A DNA stretch of 64,000 nucleotides from Stomorhina lunata. Its lineage: Eukaryota > Arthropoda > Insecta > Diptera > Rhiniidae. How positions within the stretch are numbered: the stretch's first letter is position 1; every line of letters begins with the position of its first letter. A program made the translations under genes and the position numbers. The notes beneath the pieces were generated by a model that searched no databases, was not told the DNA's origin, and worked only from the letters and a program-made list of their open reading frames with translations. The stretch spans positions 115,431,781 through 115,495,780 of the forward strand of contig OW121743.1 in NCBI GenBank assembly GCA_933228675.1. Direction: 5' to 3'. This document shows, piece by piece, positions 49,200 through 58,500 of the stretch.

Positions 49200-50998
49200 T
49201 AACTGCATCAGTATGTATGAGAGAATTGTTAAAGAGGACCCAAGCTTTCCAAATTTGAGATTTGTGGTTACCCTGAGTTTACACAGGGTGTACCATTGGG
49301 TGTCAAAGTAGATCACTTCAAAAGCAAAAAAGCTTTTGGACCGTGTAGCTCTTTCAATTCTAGTTCTACATGGTTAATTTTTAGAATGAACTTGAAGAAA
49401 CGAAGAAAAAACCTGCTTACTTTACTATAATAACTGTTATGGGTTTTAAGTTATTTCATTTCAAAAATAAAAAAAAATCATTTTTCTCTTCTACTTTTTT
49501 AAGTTTTTGCCCCATTGTGCATTTGGTATCAAGCCCATAATTTTTTAATAAAATACTGACATACAGCCAACAGTTTAGGAAACAAAATAATGAAACCCGT
49601 TTTTAAATATCTTAAACTTTTTAATGATTAAAAAAAACTTATAAAGTCAAATATTTTTCGATGATTGAAAAAGGTAATTTTTTTTTTCTCAAAAATATGG
49701 TATCAATTTTTTACTTTTTACGAATAAGTTTTTTTTTTTTAAAGAAAGTTAATGTTTTATTATATATTCTTAGAGAATGGGGTTCTAAGATGATTCTAAT
49801 CCAAAATGGAAGTCAGTGCAACATTCCGTTTACGTACAGCATTGAACGAAATTTGTCTAATTTTGATGAAAATTTTTGTGTTTTCGAGCATATAACAAAA
49901 AGGTCTAGCCTATTTTGCAACTTTCTGAAATGCAGTTATATAGTCCCCCATAGTCTCTTTAGTTTTTAAAAATAAAAGGTAGCGCGAGTTTATAAACGAA
50001 TCCAGAAAATCGAATTTTGTAAAAAATGACAAATTTCTATAAACCAAAATTTAAATTGCAAAAAAAGTCAATTCGGTTTCCTTTTTTGAAATTTTTTGAA
50101 TTGTTTTACATAAACAATAAAAAAAAAATTATAACTGCAAAACATTATTTATGTACCTTGTACAGTTTTTCAGAATTTTATAGTCAAATTTTGCAAAAAA
50201 TACCCAAATATATAATTTTTTATAAAATTCGATTTTCTGGATTCGTTAATAAATTCGAGCAACTTTTTATTTTTTAAGTCTAAAGAAAATATGGAACTAT
50301 ATAACTGCATTTCAGAAAGTTGAAAAAAACGGCTTGATTTTTTTGTTCTATGTTCGAAAACACAAACATTTTCATAAAAAATAAACAAATCTCGTTCAAT
50401 GATGTACGTAAAAGGAATATTGCACTGACTTAAATTTTAGTTTAGAATTATCCTAGAACCCCATTCTCTATATATAATAAAGCATTAACTTTGAATAAAA
50501 AACTACTTCGTAAAAAGTAAAAAATTGATACCATCTTTTTGAAAAAACGAAAAATCTTTGACTTTGGAAATTTCTCAACATTAAACACTTCAAAGTATTT
50601 AAAAATGGTTTTCACTATTTTATTTTCTGAACTGTTGGCTGTATGTAGGTATTTTTAAAAAATTATGAGTTTAATATCGAATGCACAATGGATCAAAAAC
50701 TAAAAAAAGTCCAAGATAAAAAATATTATTTATTTTTGAAATAACTTAAAACCCATAACAGTTATTATAGTAAAGTAAGCGTATTTGGTCTTCGTTTTTT
50801 TCAGGCTCATACCAAAATATAAATCAACTATATTGGACAATAATTGAAAGAGCAACACGGTCCAAAAGTCTTTTGACTTGTGAGGTGGTCTACTTTGACG
50901 GCCAATGACTCAACCTGTGTACACGCAGGGTAACCATAAATCAAAAATTTAGAAAGCCTGGGTCCTCCTCATCAATTCTCTTATACATACTGATGCAA
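49200..50998. repeat. Large imperfect inverted repeat (about 0.9-kb arms)
   Basis: The left arm (49200 to about 50075) matches the reverse complement of the right arm (about 50140-50998) along its length. Matching pairs include GCATCAGTATGTAT (49205) with ATACATACTGATGC (to 50996), AGTCAGTGCA (49811) with TGCACTGACT (50421), AGAGAATGGGGTTCTA near 49773 with its mirror near 50455, and ATCCAGAAAATCGAATTTT near 50000 with AAAATTCGATTTTCTGGAT near 50225. The arms differ by many substitutions and small indels, so the structure is old. It may extend outward on the right to about 51140 and, past the mariner, on the left to about 47760. ORFs inside are short and unrecognisable. Confidence 0.88.
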
Positions 50999-51142
50999 TC
51001 AGACTAACAGTTCAGAACATACAGATTTATTACCATTTTTTTGCTTTCAAACCACTGTGAGTCGTTTTTTTTTAAAGAAGATTATCAGACCTCCCCAAAA
51101 AATGCTAAGCTATTCTGTTTGAAAAAATTTAAGCGATTGAAA

Positions 51143-51936
51143 ACAAGTAAGAAAGTGCTATAGTGGGTCAAGCCCGACCATACGAAACCCTTCACCATTA
51201 AGGTCAAAAGTGTTATTTTTCCTGTATAAACCAAATATTTGCTAAATTTTGCCATCATACTAACATTTTCTCTAAACTTATATATTTAAGCTGTTTCCGT
51301 CATTTGGACTTATATGAGAGCTAGGGTCAAATGTGGACCGATTAACTTGAAATTTGGCAAATTGATTACAGTTGTTACAAAAATTATGTTTGCAAAAAAC
51401 AAACTTTAAATTCCCATTATATTCATTTAAGAGCGTTTTAGTGATTTTAGTCATTTAGTACGTTTTTAAAGAAAAGTTTGTATGGGAGCTATGGCTAAAT
51501 GTGGACCGATTTTAACGAAAGGTACAGTGGTTTAAGTTTACATAAGCAGTATTTGATTTAAATTTCATGAAAAAATATTGTTATTTGTGGGCAATATATC
51601 AATTCCGGGAAGTGGGACCTATGGGAGGTACCACAAGTAACGGAGCGATTTTGATGAATTTCAATAGCTATGGTCCCATTATCAAAAAAATGATCTGTGC
51701 CAAATTTCATCAAATTATCTTTAGAATTGCGACCTGTAGTTTGATTACAAGGTTTACATGGGGGTCCAGCCGTCCAGCCAGATGGACGGACGGACGGACA
51801 TCGCTAAATCGACTCAGAAAGTGATTCTAAGCCTATTGGTATACTAAAAGGTGGGTCTTAGACAAATATTTCCATGCGTTACATACATCAGCACAAACTT
51901 ATAATACCATTTCCACCTATGGTGGTGAAGGGTATA
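51143..51936 (+). mobile_element. INE-1/DINE-1-like element, copy 1
   Basis: Begins ACAAGTAAGAAAGTGCTATA and GGTCAAGCCCGACCATACGA. Ends with the hairpin ATTTCCACC/GGTGGTGAAGG and GGTATA. Near its 3' third it has GACGGACGGACGGACATCGC and TAAATCGACTCAGAAAGTGA. This layout (GACGGACGGACAT, AATCGACTC, a palindromic GGTATA terminus) resembles Drosophila INE-1/DINE-1, a non-autonomous Helitron-like family. The assignment is by resemblance only. No functional ORF; the 85-residue frame at 51567-51824 is chance. Confidence 0.75.
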
Positions 51937-52209
51937 CAAATGTGTCTTTACCCTTTGGCGTCTATTGAATACTAACTTATATTGACAGATTTTTACCCGT
52001 TAAAATACCATATTTGTTATTATTGACACAAACCTTATGTAATAGATATACTATATGTCGAAATTATTAACGATTATTTATATCCAATAACAAATCGTTT
52101 GAGAATGCGACCCACAGTGCAACTAAGCGTATGATTGTTATAAATATTGGAAATATTAATCATACGTAATGTGGCAGGCATCACATAAAAACCAAAATGC
52201 ATTCATTTT
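51937..52209. other. Spacer between inverted INE-1-like copies
   Basis: 273 bp of non-element DNA. At 52129-52177 it carries GTATGATTGTTATAAAT and CATACGTAATGTGG, similar to 46703-46751. Confidence 0.55.
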
Positions 52210-52995
52210 TATACCCTTCACCACCATAGGTGGAAAGGGTATTATAAGTTTGTGCTGATGTTTGTAACGCATAGAAATATTTGTCTTAGACCCACCTTTT
52301 AGTACACCAATAGGCTTAGAATCACTTTCTGAGTCGATTTAGCGATGTCCGTCCGTCCGTCTGGCTGGCTGGACCCCCATGTAAACCTTGTAATCAAACT
52401 ACAGGTCGCGATTCTAAAGATAATTTGATGAAATTTGGCACAGATCATTTTTTGATAATGGGACCATGGCTATTGAAATTGGTCAAAATCGTTCCATTAT
52501 TTATGGTACCTCCCATAGGTCCCACTTCCCGGAATTGCTATATTGGCCACAAATATCAATATTTTTTCATGAAATTTAAAACAAATACTGCTTCTGTCAA
52601 CTAAAATCACTGTACCAATATTCGATAAAATCGGTCTTCATTTGACCGTAGCTCCGATACAAATTCTTCTTTAAAAACGCACTAAATGAGACAAAAAATC
52701 ACTAAAACGCTCGTAAATCTAAAGATAATGGAAATTTTGAGTCTATTTTTTGCATACATAATTTTTGTAACAACTGTAATCAATCTGCCAAATTTCGAGA
52801 TAATCGGTCCACATTTGACCCTAGCTCTCATATAAGTGAGAGCTAGGGTTGAATATATAAGTTTTGAGAAAATGTTTGTATGATGGCAAAATTTAGCAAA
52901 TATTTGTCTCTACACAGAAAAAATAACACCTTTGACCTTAGTAGTGAGGGGTATCGTATGGTCGGCTTGACCGACTATAGTGCTTTCTTACTTGT
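52210..52995 (-). mobile_element. INE-1-like element, copy 2 (inverted)
   Basis: Reverse-complement copy of 51143-51936. It begins TATACCCTTCACCACCATAG, has GCGATGTCCGTCCGTCCGTC and ends CGACTATAGTGC, TTTCTTACTTGT. Full length, 786 bp. Confidence 0.78.
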
Positions 52996-54211
52996 TTTTC
53001 CTTAAATTTTCTGCTGGCTTAACAAAAATTAATGTTGCAATTTTCATTTTAAATTTAAAAGCCAATATTATTATTTAAACAAAAAAAAAAAAAAAAACGA
53101 TTTAAAAAAACAACTTCTTACATTTGCCATATCCAATATAAAACATCCTTACACAACTTCCACTATATTAAAACAAAAATAAAGAAACTCTATTAAATTT
53201 CATAAATGTTCTCAAATGACAAACAAAAAGGAAATTAAAGCAATTTGTCCATTTGGTACATTTTTCTAATTCGTTGTTGTTGAAAAACTAGAAAAATACA
53301 ATTATATAAATATGTACAATTCATATTTAAAATCACTACTGCGACCAGTAAACGAGTATGTCCCTTTTTTGCATTTTTATTACAGATGTACATATCATAT
53401 TTTGTGTGTATGTCTTTATATGTATGTGTTTGCGTCTAAATCTTTTATATTTATGTATGTGTTGGTGTATTTGAAATATGATATTTGACCTCAATATCAT
53501 CATTTGTTTCATTTTATTTTAATTTTTTTTCTTCTTTGTTTTTTCTGAATAAAAACAACTTAATTTTTGAATAGTCTTTTTACGACTGTTACGGTCATGG
53601 TAAATGATTTTTATTTTCTTTTCTCCCGGCTTAAAAAGAGTGGAAGGAGAAAAGATTTTGTTAGATTTTTATACTGTTTGATACTAGAAAAAGGGCACCA
53701 ATATTTAGACAGATATTAGACATTTGTTAAGGAGATTATTTGTAATATTTTGTTTTTCTATCTGAATAATTGTATATCATAACCAGAGACAAAATAGTAC
53801 TTCTGCATAAAGTTAATTCCACATACGAACTGTTTGACAAACAAATTAATTTTGCCATTAAAGTTGGCTTCTTACTGTCAACTATAATAATCTTCGCTAT
53901 CTTCTGTAAGTAGTTAAGAAGCTTCGAAATAGACTCGAAAAAACATCACAGAATTATTCCATTATTGGCTCAATTAATACTTAGATTATCAAATGAAGTG
54001 AACAAGGTAGATTGAGATTGAAGAAATGTTAAATTTATCAAACGCCATTAACAAAAGACGGCCTTAATTGATCAATCGCAGGGGTAGCACATTCCACTAA
54101 AATAACGCACAGTGGGATGGTTAAAAAATAGAATGAAGGCCAAATGATTTTAGGTTTTAAACAACATACATTTTAGTTTTAGAGCAAAATATCGTCCAAA
54201 AATATTATAAA
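52996..54211. other. Unique AT-rich spacer
   Basis: There is a poly-A run at about 53078-53098 and TATGTGTGTATG microsatellites near 53400-53470. An ACGCACAGTGGGATGG motif lies at 54104-54119. No gene recognised. Confidence 0.5.
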
Positions 54212-54990
54212 ACAAGTAAGAAAGTGCTATAGTCGGTCAACCCCGACCATACGATACCCTTCACCACTAAGGTCAAAGGTGTTTTTTTACTAATAAAAGA
54301 CAAATATTTGCTAAATTTTGCCATCATACAAACATATTTAAGCTGTTTCCGTCATTTGGACTTATATGAGAGCTAGGGTCAAATGTAGACCGATGATCTC
54401 GAAATTTGGTGAATTGATTACTGTTGTTACAGCAATTATGTATGCAAAAAGTAAACTTAAAATTCTCATTATCTTCGGATTTACGAGCCTTTTAGTCCCA
54501 TTTAGTGCGTTTTGAGAAAAGAGTTTGTATGGGAGCTATGGTTAAATGTGGACCGATTTCAACGAAATTTGACACAGTGATTTAAGTTTACAAAAGCAGT
54601 ATTTGTTTTGAATTTCATGAAAAAATATTGATTTTTGTGGCCAATATATCAATTCCGGGAAGTGGGACCTATGGGAGGTACCATATATAAGGAACCGATT
54701 TCGACGAATTTCAATAGCCATGGTCGCATTATCAAACAAACGATCTGTGCCAAATTTCATCAAATTATCTTTAGAATTGCGACCTGTAGTTTGATTACAA
54801 GGTTTATATGGGGGTCCAGTTAGCCAGACGGACGGACGGATGGACGGACGGACATTGCTAAATCGACTCAGAAAGTGATTCTAAGCCTATTGGTATACTA
54901 AAAGATGGGTCTAAGACAAATATTTCCATGCGTTACATACATCAGCACAAACTTATAATACCCTTTCCACCTATGGTGGTGAAGGGTATA
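54212..54990 (+). mobile_element. INE-1-like element, copy 3
   Basis: Begins ACAAGTAAGAAAGTGCTATA and ends GGTGGTGAAGGGTATA. It is 779 bp and full length, with GACGGACGGATGGACGGACG in the 3' third. It is followed directly by a truncated copy. Confidence 0.78.
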
Positions 54991-55348
54991 AATATTGATA
55001 TTTGTGGCCAATATATCAATTCCGGAAAGTGGGACCTATGGGAGGTACCATAATTAATGGAACGATTTTGACGAATTTCAATTGCCATGGTCCCACTATG
55101 AGAAAAATCATCTGCGCCAAAATTCATCAAATTCCCTTTAGAATTGCGACCTGTACTTCGATTACATGGTTTATATGGGGGTCCAGCCAGCCGTCCAGAC
55201 GGACGGACTGACATCGCTAAATCGACTCAGAAAGTGATTCTGAGCCTATTGGTATACCAAAAGGTGGATCTAAAACAATATTTCAATGTGTTACATACAT
55301 CAGTACAAACTTATAATACCCTTTCCAGCTATGGTGGTGAAGGGTATA
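54991..55348 (+). mobile_element. INE-1-like element, copy 4 (5'-truncated, tandem)
   Basis: Starts at the point matching about 54624 of copy 3 (AATATTGAT, TTGTGGCCAATATATC) and runs to the same GGTGGTGAAGGGTATA end. Head-to-tail contact with copy 3 suggests unequal exchange or a second insertion into the terminus. Sequence differences from copy 3 show it is not a very recent duplicate. Confidence 0.75.
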
Positions 55349-58300
55349 AAAATGTGGTTTATTCAAAAACTCACAAACTTATTAAGCAAACTTTGTTGTT
55401 TTATTTTTAAATTTCTTTGATTTGTTCTTTTTTTGTGTAAAATTAGCTTTTGTGAAAGCTTTTTATCAATACCAATGCAATTCGTTACATTTCGTAAATG
55501 TACGTAACATTTGTAAATGCAGTGTAAAACCCAAGGTACCCAGTTCAGTGTTTTACATATAAATTCTAAATGATATCATAGATTTTTTATTAACCTGCAC
55601 CTTTACAATACAGGCTCACTGTAAATAATGTTTATAAATAGATTTACATACATTCATAAATGTACATATGTAGTAGTTTTGTTTTTACACACAAACTGTG
55701 AATAATATTTAGATGTTTTGTATATAAAATAGAAATAACCAAAAACATTTATGTTACATATAATAATTCAACCAAAGAAATAAAGAGTAGGAAAACAAAA
55801 AGAATCCAAAAATAATAACAATAATATTTTGTAAATGTATTTGTTTTAGTATTTGTATTCGTATTTGTTCGTACTTACTTGATATGAATGAAAGCACAAG
55901 AATCATATCTAATGCCACTTGAAACCACTTCATCTCATTTCCCCTTTTGTGTTGATTTTTTTGCTTTTGTTTCTTTTTTTTGTTGTTGTTGTTGTTGTGT
56001 GTCTTTGTCTTAGAGCTCGTTCTTCTGTGTTATCCTTTTAAAATTTTCACTGCTTTTTTGAATAATGTAGTTGTTGCTTGTTGTTGCTTTTTTTTTTTTG
56101 TTGTTGAGTAGTTGTGGTGCGGCTATGAATTTTTGGTTGGTGCCTGCCTGCCCTCTTACAAAGCAATCGAAGGAAATTTTTTTCTTGTTTCGAAAAATGT
56201 TAAACAAAAGATCAAGTTGAAAATCTTCTTTTACGTTGGTTGTTGTCTAAGTCCTTCTTTAACTGTAAAATGTTGTTGATTTGTGTTTTTCTTTTTTTTT
56301 TGACGAAACTGAAACTGATGCTGATGATGATGACGTTGGTTGTCAGTGAAGCTTGTGTTGGTGTTGCTGCTACTTATGAATAAAAAGCCTCAAAGCAAAT
56401 GTTTTGTAGTCGGTGGCATATGGGGTCTAAAAGGAGCAAAGTTTTTGGCCAAAATTTTAAGAGAGGTTTTTTTTTTACAACAAAATGACAGTGAAACAAT
56501 AAATAGTTGCAATTGCAGTTTTAGTTATTGTTAATTTTTCTCTGGCTTTCTTTGGTGTTGTTGCTTTTTTGTTTGAAGACTTTTGGTTAAATGTAAAGCA
56601 AAGTGCTCTCTGTCTTTCTGCTACTGCTACTGCTACTTTCTGCTGCTTTTGCTACTAATGTCAATTGTTTAGTTTGAAAATGTAAGCACTTTTTAAAATC
56701 TTTGAAACAATGGCAGTCATTATGGTATTGTTGTAAATTTTTTTCTGTGTAGTATTATTTGTGTTGTTGCTCTTCTTTTAAATATTATTGTTAATAATTT
56801 ATATATTTTTTTGCTATTTTTTTTATAAATAATTAAAGATTATAACAAGATTTTTTGCCAAGTTTTCTTTTGGTTGCTATTATTTAGTTTTGTTATAGTT
56901 TTAGTTTGAAATTTCGTTGTAGCTTAAGTATTTAGTTAAAAAGTTTTGTAGTTTTAATTTTTTAGCGGTGGTTGTAGAGCTGCAAAGCTACAAATATTAT
57001 TAAGGGTTTTCTTTAATTTCCTTCGAAAAGCTGACAGTCAGTTATTTTTTTTCTAGGAGTTTTAGAGGAGAGTGAGTTTTAAAAGGTCAGAGTTTAAGTG
57101 TGAGACTAAGAAACCAAACCAATAGAAAAATGCTCTATTTGCTATCTGAAGCTTTGTTTAAGCGTGTTACTAAAGCTACAACTACATTTAAACCAACAAC
57201 TCCCGACAAAATAATGCCCCAATTGATCACTTAAAGAGGTTTTATAGTTATACAAATGCAGCAACTTTAGTAAATGTGCCGAAAATCTGGATAATTCCCT
57301 TCCTCTTCTTCTCAAATGTAGTTTTGAGAAAAACTCCAAACTTCTAAAAAAGTGAGTTAATGTTGTTTGCAGACGACGTCGTAGTCTTAAAATAAATGTG
57401 GTAACAGCTTGTCTTTTTGGTGCTTTTGTTATAAATGTATCCTTAGCTAATGTAATTCTAGCTAATGAGGTGTTTGCTAATGATGCCTTAGCCTTGGCGG
57501 GGGTTCTTTCCTTTAAGGATATTTGATGCTGCTGCTTCTGCTGCTTCTTGTGCTTTAGCTGCTGCCTTCGTTTCAATACAACAACCACAGAATGTGTTTT
57601 TGTATGATGTCTTGCTGTTGCTGCTGCTGTTGTTGTTTTTGTTGTTTCAATTACAAACGCGGATTCATTCATTGGTAGTGGTGACTTTGTTAATAAGTTT
57701 TACTCGAATTTTTTTTCAGGAGTCCTTACAAACAAAAAAAAACAACTTTAAAATTTCCTTTAATTTTCCCGAATTTCTTTCTTAGCTTCCCTTCATATTT
57801 TTTTCCTCTCTGTTTTTCTATACCTTTGTATAACCTGTCATTTTAGTTTCCGAGATTTCATTTGCTCTTGACTCTCATTGTAGTTTTGTTTTGTTGCGGT
57901 ATCTGCATGACATGCTATTAATATTTCATGTTTCCGTTTCCGTTTAACTTTCTACTTAGATCTTGTATGTGTTGGTCTACTCTTTTCTTTTCCTCTTTTT
58001 TTCTTTTTGATTGATTAATCTTTAGGTTTCGTTTTTGTTTAAGGGAATTTGTCAAGTCGTGGTTTTGTTTAGTTATGATTTTTGTTAAGAAGATTTTGAA
58101 TTTTTGTCTTTTTGTAGTTTTCAATTTTAGTCCTTGAAGTGGCAGCTTTTTATCTTAATTTTATTTTTACTTTTTAGCAGTTTGTTGTTGTAGTTGTTTT
58201 AATTTCTTTTGGAAAATTTTCATTTTGTTTTGCAAGTAATTTTTGTTGTTGTTTTCGTTACAATGGCAGTTATTGTTTTTTGTTTTTAACTTAAATTAAA

Positions 58301-58500
58301 ATTTCATAAATTTATCCTCAAAGGTTATTAATTTACTGCTAATCTACTTAAATTTAGAGCTGGAAAGAAAAGAAAAAAATTAAAGGAATTAATTAGGCCA
58401 ACAACAAGTAATCAAAAAAAAATTATAACAAAAACATGTTCCTTAAGAAATGTTATAGAGGAGGTGAGGGTAATGGAGTATATCTATTTGGTTGTTAAAT
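55349..58500. other. Triplet-rich region, possible UTR/intron; no firm gene
   Basis: Long T-runs alternate with TTG and CTG triplets: (TTG)n at 55980-56000, TTGTTGCTTTTT near 56075, CTGCTACTGCTACTGCTAC near 56618, CTGCTGCTTCTGCTGC near 57530 and GCTGTTGCTGCTGCTG near 57614. Such texture is common in fly UTRs, long introns and low-complexity coding exons. Read on the minus strand the triplets are CAA/CAG. No splice-supported gene can be proposed from the sequence alone. Confidence 0.45.
57142..57672 (-). CDS. Doubtful 176-residue ORF, unrecognised
   Basis: This is the longest single open frame in the window that is not made of satellite or transposon sequence. It starts with MNESAFVIETTKTTTAAATA, then a lysine/glutamine-rich part (residues about 35-60), a stretch of LANTSLARITLAKD that reflects a short DNA repeat (TTAGCTAATG-like words every 15 bp at 57440-57490), a basic RLRRRLQ patch and a serine/cysteine-rich end. 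No family is recognised. The region is less AT-rich than its surroundings, which lengthens chance frames. It could be an exon of a minus-strand gene whose other exons lie outside, or UTR. No TATA box, splice sites or poly-A signal could be tied to it. Confidence 0.15.
   Translation of the reverse strand: MNESAFVIETTKTTTAAATARHHTKTHSVVVVLKRRQQLKHKKQQKQQHQISLKERTPAKAKASLANTSLARITLAKDTFITKAPKRQAVTTFILRLRRRLQTTLTHFFRSLEFFSKLHLRRRGRELSRFSAHLLKLLHLYNYKTSLSDQLGHYFVGSCWFKCSCSFSNTLKQSFR

Noticed and set aside
51567..55211. Several ORFs of 60-90 residues with a shared WPIYQFREVGPMGGT-like stretch
   Set aside because: They are frames inside the INE-1-like copies on both strands. Similarity is due to the repeats, not to a gene family.
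57357..57396. Plus-strand reading ELMLFADDVVVLK, resembling the catalytic FADD motif of LINE reverse transcriptases
   Set aside because: A stop follows at once, and none of the other reverse transcriptase blocks are found on either side in any frame. Taken as coincidence.
57375..57525. Plus-strand frame with a hydrophobic stretch and LANVILANEVFANDALA-like repeats
   Set aside because: No ATG, an upstream in-frame stop, and the repeat comes from TTAGCTAATG-like DNA words. It overlaps the minus-strand frame already listed as doubtful.
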